Positions 25,824-33,687 of a stretch of 64,000 nucleotides of DNA are shown in pieces; position 1 is the stretch's first letter, and each line of letters begins with the position of its first letter. The position numbers and the translations under genes are program-made. The notes under the pieces were generated by a model. That model made no database searches and was not told the DNA's origin. It worked only from the letters and a program-made list of their open reading frames with translations. The stretch is taken from assembly GCF_023822045.1 (NCBI RefSeq), contig NZ_CP084712.1, positions 3,410,001-3,474,000 of the forward strand, in the 5' to 3' direction. Source of the stretch: Sphingopyxis sp. USTB-05. GTDB taxonomy: Bacteria > Pseudomonadota > Alphaproteobacteria > Sphingomonadales > Sphingomonadaceae.

Positions 25824-26032
25824 GAGGTCTGCCGGGCCTTTCGACTCTGGAGCGGGGAGAAGTTTGGCGCCGCATAAGCACAAGTTCGCGCGCAACGCTA
25901 CCCCCGGGGTCCCCAGATATTCTTGTCCGCGGCAAAGGCTTTCAGCCAATCGGTCCGTCTTCGGGATGACGGCCCCGACCCAAGCTGATAATCGGGCGGC
26001 GCCGGGGATCAGGATGAGGGGAGCCGTGGAAG

Positions 26033-27163
26033 ATGCAGATAAAAGTTCCGGTTTTGGCGTTTCTGGCGCTTGTCTGCCCCGCTGCGGCGACGGCGCAGAC
26101 CAATCAGGCGCTCGACATCCGGGTCGTCGAGGCGCCCGATCTTGTCCGGATCGGCACCGCCGACCAGCTCATCTACGAACTGCATCTTACCAATTTTGCC
26201 AGCCTGCCGCTGCGGCTGGACCGGCTTGTCGTGAAGGCGGGCAGCACGGGAACACCGCTCAAAACCTATGACGGTGACGAACTGGCGAAAGCGATCGGGC
26301 TCGTCGGCCCGGCCGAGGCCGATGCGCGGATTGTTCCGCCGGGGCGCCGAGCCGTCCTTTACATTAACGCCCCCGTCACCGCCGGCCTGCCGCGCGGCGC
26401 CATTTCGCACGAACTGACGCTCGGCAAGGTCGGCGCCGATGGCGCCAGCTTCACGATTTCGGGCGGCACGGCATCATTGGCCTCGGCACCCCTCCCCCGC
26501 CTGTCGCCGCCGCTGCGTGGTGGGCCGTGGGTCGCGGTCTATGATCCCGGCATGGAGCGCGGCCACCGGCGGGTCTTCTACGCCACCGAGGGAACGGCGA
26601 CCTTGCCTGGCCGCTTCGCGATCGATTTCATGAAGGTCGACACGGGCGGCAAGCTGTCGGCGGGCGACGCCAATGTTCCCGCGAACCATTATGGCTTCGG
26701 TGCCGCGGTGCTCGCGGTCGCCGACGGCACGGTCGTCGGGGTGCGCGACGACGTGCCCGATCCGGCGGCGGTCAAGGGCCGTGCGAACCCCACTATCGCC
26801 GATGCGAGCGGCAATTATCTCATGCTCGATATCGGCGGCGGGCGCATCGCGACCTATGAGCATCTGAAGCAGGGCGCACCGGTCAAGGTGGGAGATCGAG
26901 TCAAGGCGGGGCAAGTCGTCGGCTTTCTCGGCTTCACCGGACAGGCGAGCGCGCCGCACCTGCATTTTCATCTCGCCGACCGCGCGTCGATCCTCGGCGC
27001 CGAGGGCCAGCCCTATCTCTTTGCCTCGCTCACGCGGCTGGGACAATATGGGGCGATCGGCGATTTTTTCCGCGGCGAGACATGGCCGCCTACCGACCGC
27101 TCCGAAACAGTGCGTGACAGTTTTCCGCCGCCGAACCTCGTCGTCCGCTTTCCGGGCGACTGA
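26033..27163 (+). CDS. M23 family (LytM-like) metallopeptidase, exported
   Basis: A 376-residue protein with a signal peptide (about 1-21, ending ATA) and an N-terminal domain of unknown role (25-165). The C-terminal M23 domain has FAIDFM (D198 metal ligand), ATYEHLK (H277) and SAPHLHFH with H309/H311, the conserved HxH. M23 enzymes are zinc endopeptidases that cut peptide cross-links in peptidoglycan; some are inactive regulators, but all visible ligands except the first His in the usual spacing are present here. An insertion between residues 200 and 260 lengthens the domain. Confidence 0.88.
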   Translation: MQIKVPVLAFLALVCPAAATAQTNQALDIRVVEAPDLVRIGTADQLIYELHLTNFASLPLRLDRLVVKAGSTGTPLKTYDGDELAKAIGLVGPAEADARIVPPGRRAVLYINAPVTAGLPRGAISHELTLGKVGADGASFTISGGTASLASAPLPRLSPPLRGGPWVAVYDPGMERGHRRVFYATEGTATLPGRFAIDFMKVDTGGKLSAGDANVPANHYGFGAAVLAVADGTVVGVRDDVPDPAAVKGRANPTIADASGNYLMLDIGGGRIATYEHLKQGAPVKVGDRVKAGQVVGFLGFTGQASAPHLHFHLADRASILGAEGQPYLFASLTRLGQYGAIGDFFRGETWPPTDRSETVRDSFPPPNLVVRFPGD

Positions 27164-27166
27164 GAC

Positions 27167-27478
27167 CTAGCGCAGCGCGCAGAGCGCCGCCGAGCTGGTC
27201 GAGACGGTCAGGATTTCCGGATCCTTGAGCGCGCGGACCTTGTGGAAGAACTGATCGAGCGTCAGGTCGGTGACGCGCTTGTCCTTGAGGCTGCCGAGCG
27301 CCGACAGGCGGCGGAGCTGGAGCAGCGACAGCCGGTCGACCATGCGCTCGGCCATGCACGCCGACATCGCTTTCGACAGGCCGGCGTTGTTGAGGCCGGT
27401 GCGCAGCCGCGTCTCGGGCGTCGCACAGCCCGCGAGCGCGAGCGACAGCAGCGCCAGCGGCAGGACAGCAAATTTCAT
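27167..27478 (-). CDS. Small hypothetical lipoprotein
   Basis: A 103-residue protein with a lipoprotein signal, LSLALAGC, giving a lipidated Cys18, followed by a small helical domain: LNNAGLSKAMSACMAERMVDRLS and LKDKRVTDLTLDQFFHKV. The pattern of a short lipoprotein with Cys-containing helices is common in sphingomonads, but the function is unknown. It is five bases downstream of a serine hydrolase gene, also a lipoprotein, and both are probably co-expressed at the membrane. Confidence 0.85.
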   Translation of the reverse strand: MKFAVLPLALLSLALAGCATPETRLRTGLNNAGLSKAMSACMAERMVDRLSLLQLRRLSALGSLKDKRVTDLTLDQFFHKVRALKDPEILTVSTSSAALCALR

Positions 27479-27483
27479 CGGGA

Positions 27484-28629
27484 TTACCTTCCGTGATATT
27501 CGGCGACCGCCGACGAGACCGACTGCATCAGCGCCATGCGCGCGGGGATGCCCGCGGTCGTGCTGCCCATCATCACGACGATCGCATAGCGGGTGCCGTC
27601 GGGCGCCGTCGCGATGCCGATATCGTTGTATCCGGCGGTCATGCCGCCCAGATTCTGTCCGGTGCCGGTCTTGTGCATGAACTGCCAGCCCGGCGGCAGC
27701 CCGGCCTTGAGGCGCCGGGGCCCGCTCTTCGTCCGGCTCATCACGCCTTGCAGATATTCGGTCGATTCGGGCGAAAGCAACGTGCCGCGCGCAAGCCGCG
27801 TCAGGGCGCTCGCGATCGCCGCGGGGCTGGCGCCATCGACTGGATTTGCGAGATAATTGTTCATCGCGGTCTGACGCGCTGCGGCGGGCAGCGCCGCACG
27901 CGCGCTCTCGAAATTGCGGCCTACCGAATAGCTCTGCTGCCAGGTCAGTCCGGCTGTCCCCGCCTGGAGCATTCGTTCGCCGGGGCCAAAGCGAATCGAA
28001 CCCAGATCCTTTTTCGCGATGAAGCTACGCACGGCACTGGGACCGCCGACGGTGCGCAGCAAGCTGTCATTCGCAAGATTGTCGCTGTGGGTGATCGCGG
28101 TCTCGATCAGGTCACGGACACTCATCGTAACCGAACCCTCAGCCCGCACGCGTGCCGCGAGCGGCTGGTGAAAGACCACCAAATCCTCGGGCCCGATGCG
28201 GACGCGCTGGTCCATCTTGATGCGCCCCTGATCGACCGCGTCGAGCACGGTCAGCGTCACCCAAAGCTTGGACACGCTTTGCTGCGGGAACAGGTCGCCG
28301 CCCCGCTGCGCCAGCGCCCATTCGCCGTCGATGCGCTGGACCGCGATGCCGGTCTTGCCGGGAAAGGCTTTCCACAATTCAAAGATGCGGTCCTGAAGAC
28401 CGGCGGGCGCGCGGCGAAATCCGGGATCGGCTGGCCCGGCGGGGCGCGGCATGGTCGATCGCACCGGCTGGCCGATCGGCACGGTGACGGCACCAGAGGG
28501 ACTACGCACCGCCGTTTGCGGCTGCGTTCGCGGCTGCGGCACGATCGCGGCGCTGCTGACGCAGCCTGCGAGCACCGCTGCGCCCATCGACGTGGCGAGG
28601 AGCGGCCTGCCGGAAAAGCTGAACTTCAT
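27484..28629 (-). CDS. Class A beta-lactamase-like serine hydrolase lipoprotein
   Basis: A 381-residue lipoprotein (LAGC, Cys23) with a Pro/Thr-rich linker to residue 75 and a serine beta-lactamase fold: SVSK at 118-121, SDN at 182-184 and HKTG at 319-322. In the omega-loop position it has E218-R-M-L-Q222, an ExxLQ where class A enzymes have ExxLN, so deacylation may be weak. It could be a beta-lactamase, an esterase or a penicillin-binding sensor. The ATG is followed by a strong signal sequence. Confidence 0.85.
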   Translation of the reverse strand: MKFSFSGRPLLATSMGAAVLAGCVSSAAIVPQPRTQPQTAVRSPSGAVTVPIGQPVRSTMPRPAGPADPGFRRAPAGLQDRIFELWKAFPGKTGIAVQRIDGEWALAQRGGDLFPQQSVSKLWVTLTVLDAVDQGRIKMDQRVRIGPEDLVVFHQPLAARVRAEGSVTMSVRDLIETAITHSDNLANDSLLRTVGGPSAVRSFIAKKDLGSIRFGPGERMLQAGTAGLTWQQSYSVGRNFESARAALPAAARQTAMNNYLANPVDGASPAAIASALTRLARGTLLSPESTEYLQGVMSRTKSGPRRLKAGLPPGWQFMHKTGTGQNLGGMTAGYNDIGIATAPDGTRYAIVVMMGSTTAGIPARMALMQSVSSAVAEYHGR

Positions 28630-28770
28630 TCTAACCCCGCACTTGCGACTACTTTATATATACCCGACCCCTCTCGGGCATTTTCCTCGTCTCGCAGGCG
28701 TCCGGGGCGGGCCAGCGATTTGCGGTGAATGATTCTTCTACCGCGACCAATGGCGGGAACCCGGCAGATT

Positions 28771-29460
28771 TCAGGGAGCAGGCCGGGCGCGTACCATGTC
28801 AGGATAGAGTCGCTTGAGCGCCGCAAGCTTGGGCGCGTCCCAGCGCAGGATATAGCCGTTCGATGGATTGCGGCGCATGAAATCCTGATGGTTCGCCTCG
28901 GCGGGGTAGAAGCGTTTATAGGCCTCGACCGGCACGACGATCGGCTTGGCAAAATATTTCCCGCCGCCGATCTGCGCCAGATAGGCGGTGGCGACCTGGC
29001 GCTGCGCGGCGTCGAGCGGAACGATCGCCGCGCGATATTGCGAGCCTGTATCGGGACCCTGACGATTTTTCAGCGTGGGGTCGGCGACGACCGAAAAGAG
29101 AATGCGAAGCAGACTGCCATAGCTGACCTGCGACGGGTCATAGACGATGCGCACCGCCTCGGCATGGCCCGACTTGCCGTCGTGGGTGAGTTCGTATCGG
29201 GCGGTCGCGGCGCTGCCGCCATGATAGCCCGATTCGACCGAAATCACGCCTTTGACGTTGGAAAAGACGCCCTCGACGCCCCAGAAACACCCGCCCGCAA
29301 GCACCGCGGTTGCGCGCTTGGAATTGACGACGGGATCGACGAGTGCGGCGGGCAGTTTTACGGCGCTTTCGGCCTGCGCCGGGGCGCATTGCGCGACGAT
29401 CGCGCCTGCGACCAGCGCCGTGACGGCGCGAAGCGACAGGCTGCGTCGCAGCGGCGTCAC
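28771..29460 (-). CDS. msrA: Peptide methionine (S)-S-oxide reductase, exported
   Basis: A 229-residue protein from a GTG that overlaps the TGA of a small upstream gene (GTGA). A signal peptide (about 1-30, ending AQA) is followed by the MsrA domain with GGCFWG (catalytic C58), VISVESGYHGG, THDGKSGHAEAV, QGPDTGSQYRAAI and a C-terminal YFAKPIVVPVEAYKRFYPAEANHQDF. It reduces methionine-S-sulfoxide in proteins with thioredoxin or an equivalent donor. The signal implies an envelope location, so a membrane electron donor would be needed. Confidence 0.95.
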   Translation of the reverse strand: MTPLRRSLSLRAVTALVAGAIVAQCAPAQAESAVKLPAALVDPVVNSKRATAVLAGGCFWGVEGVFSNVKGVISVESGYHGGSAATARYELTHDGKSGHAEAVRIVYDPSQVSYGSLLRILFSVVADPTLKNRQGPDTGSQYRAAIVPLDAAQRQVATAYLAQIGGGKYFAKPIVVPVEAYKRFYPAEANHQDFMRRNPSNGYILRWDAPKLAALKRLYPDMVRARPAP

Positions 29461-29564
29461 GCGGGGATCGGAAGCGCCGGCTGATTGAGGACGATGTAGG
29501 TCGCGCCAATCGCGAAACCTGCGAGCATGGTCAGAAACCAGTCGGAGCGAAGCATGGAGAGCAT
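29457..29564 (-). CDS. 35-residue membrane peptide coupled to msrA
   Basis: This small gene encodes MLSMLRSDWFLTMLAG followed by FAIGATYIVLNQPALPIPA, one hydrophobic helix with a short polar end. It runs from an ATG to a TGA that overlaps the GTG start of msrA (GTGA), so msrA translation should depend on it. It is too short for usual gene calling. It could be a membrane partner of the exported MsrA, or a leader that controls msrA synthesis. No homologue was recognised by eye. Confidence 0.65.
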   Translation of the reverse strand: MLSMLRSDWFLTMLAGFAIGATYIVLNQPALPIPA

Positions 29565-29803
29565 ATGGGCCTCTTTTTTTCATATCTGTCAGTTCGCGGC
29601 CGAGACCGCATTGGTTACACCGACGATATGGAGCGCCCCGACCAGCCGTGCAGTGATGGCAGTCACCCTTAAAGGAAATGACTTACCATCCGGTGAACCG
29701 GGCGGTTAACCGCCGTTCAGGTTCAAATAGGCTCCGCAATCGGGATTACAAGACCGATCGGTACAAAATAATCTTGCGCAGATTATTTTGTACCGAAAAC
29801 ATG
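29565..29803. other. Intergenic region between the msrA operon and the aminotransferase gene
   Basis: This 240-base gap is AT-richer than its surroundings. It has a T8 run just upstream of the small msrA leader gene, a 12-bp palindrome GCGGTTAACCGC (29702-29713), and, close to the aminotransferase stop, a 17-bp perfect inverted repeat described separately. The gap should hold the promoter of the small gene and msrA. No coding sequence is seen. Confidence 0.6.
29758..29796. repeat. Perfect 17-bp AT-rich inverted repeat with 5-base loop
   Basis: TCGGTACAAAATAATCT and AGATTATTTTGTACCGA are exact inverted copies separated by TGCGC. It begins seven bases past the stop of the aminotransferase gene, in the position of a terminator, but has no following U run and is strikingly AT-rich for this genome. 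It may be a terminator of unusual type, a protein-binding site, or a trace of an inserted element. Confidence 0.7.
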
Positions 29804-31015
29804 TCAGCTGAGCGCGGCGCACGCCTGCTGGATGCGCACGCATGCTTCCTTCAGCACCGCTTCCGACGTCGCATAGGAAACGCGAAACGCGGGCGACAGG
29901 CCAAAGGCGCCGCCGTGCACCGCTGCAACCTTGGCGCTGTCGAGGAAATAGTCGATCAGCGCCTCGTCGCTGTCGATCAGCTTGCCGTCGGGGGTCTTCT
30001 TGCCGATGCAGCCCGACGCGTCGGGATAGACATAGAAAGCGCCGTCGGGGACGGGACAGTTGAGGCCGGGCGCGTCGTTGAGCATCGCGACGACCATGTC
30101 GCGGCGCTTGCGGAATGCGGCGTTGCGATCGTCGAGGAACTGCTGCGGCCCGCCGAGCGCGGCGGCAGCGGCCGCCTGCGCGATCGAACAGGGGTTCGAC
30201 GTCGACTGCGACTGCAGCTTGCCCATCGCCTTGATGATCCATGCGGGACCGCCGGCATAGCCGATGCGCCAGCCGGTCATCGCATAGGCTTTCGAACAGC
30301 CATTCACCGTCAGGATGCGGTCGATGAGGTCAGGGCAGCGCTGCGCGATCGTCGAGAATTCGAAATCGGCGTACCAGACATGCTCGTACATGTCGTCGGT
30401 CATCACCATCACATGCGGGTGACGGCGGATCACCTCGCCGATCGCGTCGAGTTCTTCGCCCGAATAGGCGGCGCCCGACGGGTTCGACGGCGAGTTGAAC
30501 ATCACCCAGCGCGTCTTCGGCGTGATCGCGGCGTCGAGCTGCGCCGGCGTGATCTTGTAATTCTGCGCCGCGGTCCCCTCGATGATCACCGGCGTGCCGC
30601 CCGCGAAGGCGACGATGTCGGGATAGCTCACCCAATAGGGCGCGGGGATGATCACCTCGTCGCCCGGATCGACGGTCGCGACCAGCGCATTGAACAGCGT
30701 GTGCTTGCCGCCGACATTGACCGAAATCTGGTCGAGCCCGAATTCGAGCCCGTTGTCGCGGCGGAACTTGCCGCGGATCGCTTCCTTCAGCGCCACCGTC
30801 CCGTCGACCAGCGTATATTTGGTCTGGCCGTTCCGGATCGCCTCGATCGCCGCTTCCTTGACGAAGTCGGGCGTGTCGAAATCGGGCTCGCCCGCCGAAA
30901 GGCCGATGACGTCGACGCCCGCGGCTTTCAGCGCCGAAACGCGCGCGGTCATCGCGAGCGTCGCCGACGGCTGGATGCGGTTGAGGGCGGCGGAGACATG
31001 GGGCTTCAGCGACAT
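29804..31015 (-). CDS. Aspartate aminotransferase-type PLP enzyme
   Basis: A 403-residue fold-type I aminotransferase of the AAT I-gamma kind. Features: LSAGEPDFDTP near residue 39, PAPYWVSYPDI, FNSPSNPSGAAYS (NPxG), the PLP lysine in NGCSKAYAMTGW (K242), GWRIGY and a C-terminal FRVSYATSE with the carboxylate-binding Arg. It transfers amino groups between aspartate and 2-oxoglutarate, and related forms also use prephenate. It lies in line with pabBC but is separated by 129 bases and may have its own promoter. Confidence 0.93.
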   Translation of the reverse strand: MSLKPHVSAALNRIQPSATLAMTARVSALKAAGVDVIGLSAGEPDFDTPDFVKEAAIEAIRNGQTKYTLVDGTVALKEAIRGKFRRDNGLEFGLDQISVNVGGKHTLFNALVATVDPGDEVIIPAPYWVSYPDIVAFAGGTPVIIEGTAAQNYKITPAQLDAAITPKTRWVMFNSPSNPSGAAYSGEELDAIGEVIRRHPHVMVMTDDMYEHVWYADFEFSTIAQRCPDLIDRILTVNGCSKAYAMTGWRIGYAGGPAWIIKAMGKLQSQSTSNPCSIAQAAAAAALGGPQQFLDDRNAAFRKRRDMVVAMLNDAPGLNCPVPDGAFYVYPDASGCIGKKTPDGKLIDSDEALIDYFLDSAKVAAVHGGAFGLSPAFRVSYATSEAVLKEACVRIQQACAALS

Positions 31016-31144
31016 GACGATATCTTCCGTGGCTTGCGCGGTCGGGCTGCAAAATGACAGGAAATTGCGCGGGGCCGCGCCTAGAGCCTCTGATCGATAT
31101 TCGCAAGCGCGCTGGTAGATAATTTACCTATGCGGGCGCGCAGG

Positions 31145-32980
31145 TCAGCCTATCGAGGATGCCGCAGCGTCCGCCAGCCGTGCCGGGATCAATCCGCGCA
31201 GCGAATTTCCGATAAAGAATCCGCTCTCCAGATCGGCGAGGCGCAGGTGCGATTCGACCGCGCGCCCCTTGTCGATCAGTTCGGCGCGCAGCACGCCAGG
31301 AAGCAGCCCGAGCGCGAGCGGCGGGGTGAGCAATTGGCCGCCGCGCTCGACGAAGATATTGCTCCAGCTCCCCTCGGTGACGAACCCGGGCTCGTCGATG
31401 AAGACGACTTCGGCGGCGCCGCTTTCCCGCCGCGCGCTGTCATAGGCGGCGCGCAGGCTGGTCTTGTGCGTCAGGCGGAAGTCGTCCGCAGCCATCGGCG
31501 CCGGGCATATCGCGACGGGCACCGGCAGTTCGGCAAGCCGCGGCAGCGGCGACACCTCGATCGCGAGCGCGCCCGACGGCGCAAGCCGCATCCGCACGCG
31601 CGCGGCATTGCGCAGGCGAAAAGTCGCCGATTGCAGGCTGTTACGCGCACCGTGGCGATCGAACACAAAGCCCAGCGCCGCGGCGCTCGCCTTCATCCGC
31701 GCCAGATGCCCCTCAAGCCGCTGAACACCATCCACCGGATCGAAAAACATCGTTTCGATAAGGTCGAAACTTTCCCCGGCTGCGCCCACAAATTCCCCCT
31801 TGGCCAGACATTCGCGCCATTCTTCAGCCGGTTCGCTGTCGGCGACGATTCCGGAGCCCAGTCCCAGCGTGGCGCAAGGCGGATTATCGCGCAAGCCGCT
31901 TTGCGGTAACACCAAAGTCCTGATCGCGACATTGAACGCCGCGTCGCCCCCCGCTTCGATGAAGCCGATCGATCCCGTATAGACGCCGCGCGGCTCCGCC
32001 TCGAGCTCGTCGATAATCTCCATCGCGCGGACTTTGGGCGCACCGGTGATCGAACCGCATGGAAAGGCCGCACGCAGCACGTCGACCGCGCCCGCACCGC
32101 CGGGCAACCGCGCACTGACGTCCGATACGAGTTGATGGATCGTCGGGAAGCTTTCGACACGGAACAGGTCGGGCACCGCGACCGATCCCGGCAAGGCGAC
32201 GCGCGACAGGTCGTTGCGGATCAGGTCGACGATCATCAGATTTTCGGCGCGCTGCTTCGGGTCTTCGGCCAGCGCGCGCGCCGCGTCCGCATCGGCCGCG
32301 GGATCGGCAAGCCGCGCCGCGGTCCCCTTCATCGGCCGCGCCATGACGTGCCCGTCGCGCAGCGCGAAAAAAAGTTCGGGCGACAGCGACGCGATCGCCC
32401 GGTCGCCGGTCCAGATGAAGCCGCCATAGCCCGCGCGCGCCGTCTGCCGCAGCCTCGCATAGATCGCGAGCGGATCGCCGAGCACCGGGACATCGGCACG
32501 AAAGGTCAGGTTCGCCTGATAGATATCGCCCGCGCGAATATAGGCGAGGACCCGCTCGACCGCGGCGATATAGTCGGCGCGCGCCACCCGCGGCGCCACT
32601 GCGCCGACCCACGCCGACGCCGGATCGGGGAGCCGCGCCGAAACCTCATCGGCTTCGATCCGCTCCACGCCGCGAAACAGCCCGAACCATCCCAGCGGCG
32701 CGTCGCCCGCGCCGCCTTCCGCCGCGCCGCGCCATGCGGGCGCCAACCCCCTGCCGGCTTCATAGGCAAGATATCCGGCCGCGTGCAGCCCGCGCGCCTG
32801 CGCCGCTTCGAGCGCCGTCAGAAGCGCCGGGACCTCGGCCGCCGTTGCGGCGGACAGGATATCGACCGGATCGACGAACAGCCGCGCCGCCGCCGCGCCG
32901 TGCACCCGCGCATCGTCGAGCAGCACAAAGGGCGGGCAGTCGGTCCCCAAAGCCGGAATCGCGTTGTCGTCCGCCATCAC
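31145..32980 (-). CDS. pabB: Fused aminodeoxychorismate synthase I / aminodeoxychorismate lyase (PabB-PabC)
   Basis: A 611-residue fusion. Residues 125-400 are the chorismate-binding domain with PMKGT at 216-220, where Lys218 is the covalent nucleophile that marks PabB rather than TrpE, and GSITGAPKVRAMEIIDELE near 309-327. Residues 415-611 are a class IV aminotransferase (PabC) domain with the PLP lysine probably K506 in LTHKTS and GSWSNIF near 537-543. The fusion converts chorismate to 4-aminobenzoate for folate, with ammonia from a PabA elsewhere. It follows a small secreted-protein gene by 35 bases. Confidence 0.93.
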   Translation of the reverse strand: MMADDNAIPALGTDCPPFVLLDDARVHGAAAARLFVDPVDILSAATAAEVPALLTALEAAQARGLHAAGYLAYEAGRGLAPAWRGAAEGGAGDAPLGWFGLFRGVERIEADEVSARLPDPASAWVGAVAPRVARADYIAAVERVLAYIRAGDIYQANLTFRADVPVLGDPLAIYARLRQTARAGYGGFIWTGDRAIASLSPELFFALRDGHVMARPMKGTAARLADPAADADAARALAEDPKQRAENLMIVDLIRNDLSRVALPGSVAVPDLFRVESFPTIHQLVSDVSARLPGGAGAVDVLRAAFPCGSITGAPKVRAMEIIDELEAEPRGVYTGSIGFIEAGGDAAFNVAIRTLVLPQSGLRDNPPCATLGLGSGIVADSEPAEEWRECLAKGEFVGAAGESFDLIETMFFDPVDGVQRLEGHLARMKASAAALGFVFDRHGARNSLQSATFRLRNAARVRMRLAPSGALAIEVSPLPRLAELPVPVAICPAPMAADDFRLTHKTSLRAAYDSARRESGAAEVVFIDEPGFVTEGSWSNIFVERGGQLLTPPLALGLLPGVLRAELIDKGRAVESHLRLADLESGFFIGNSLRGLIPARLADAAASSIG

Positions 32981-33015
32981 TATCTCACATGGGGCCGATC
33001 ACGCGACCGCCGCGT

Positions 33016-33552
33016 TCAGCGGTCGCGCTTCATGCGGATCGCGCGGCCGCCCTCGATCGTGGCAAAATAGCTGCCCATCGTCGCAACCCGGATCTTGGCC
33101 TTCTGCCCCGTCTTGGGCTGTCGCGGCAAATGGGTGGTATCGATCTGTATCCACACCGAATCATCCTCCATGCCGAGGATATATTTGCCCGACCGGTCGG
33201 TGCTGACCGTGCGGATCGTCGTTTCGATTTCCTTGATCGCATCCTCCTCGCCGCCAAAAATGCCGCCGAGCTTGGGGAAGGAAAAGCCGAACAGCCCGCG
33301 CCGCGTCTCCTTTGCGGTTTCCTTGTCGGTAAAGACGATCTCGCGCGCCTGATCGGCCGCCGACAGTTCGCCGACCTCGCGGTCGAAACAGGCGAGCCGC
33401 GCCGTCGGATCGGCAATGTCGCGGCAAGCATAAAGTTCGCGGATCTGCGTCGGCGGCACCGCGGGCGACTTGTCCTTCGCGACCACCGGAACGGCGGCGG
33501 TGCCGGCGAGAATGACGAGCGCCACAGCGACGCGCGATGACAGTTGCAACAT
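33016..33552 (-). CDS. Hypothetical exported protein
   Basis: A 178-residue protein with a signal peptide (MLQLSSRVAVALVILAGTAAVPVVA). The mature part has LYACRDIADPTARLACFDREVGEL, a Cys-Cys helical segment seen at the N-terminus of many envelope proteins, and a C-terminal small beta domain (KYILGMEDDSVWIQIDTTHL...KIRVATMGSYFATIEGG) resembling an SH3-like strand set. Function is unknown. It is upstream of pabBC and likely in one transcript. Confidence 0.82.
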   Translation of the reverse strand: MLQLSSRVAVALVILAGTAAVPVVAKDKSPAVPPTQIRELYACRDIADPTARLACFDREVGELSAADQAREIVFTDKETAKETRRGLFGFSFPKLGGIFGGEEDAIKEIETTIRTVSTDRSGKYILGMEDDSVWIQIDTTHLPRQPKTGQKAKIRVATMGSYFATIEGGRAIRMKRDR

Positions 33553-33687
33553 GGCGGAACCCCCTGCGATGACGATGGCCTTGCCTAGCCGCCGCGTCGC
33601 GGCGCCGCAAGCGAGCCGGTTGCAAATCGATGCTTACTGACCCTAGTGTAAGGAAACCTTGCAATATTGAGAGGATCCCAGCCCCCG

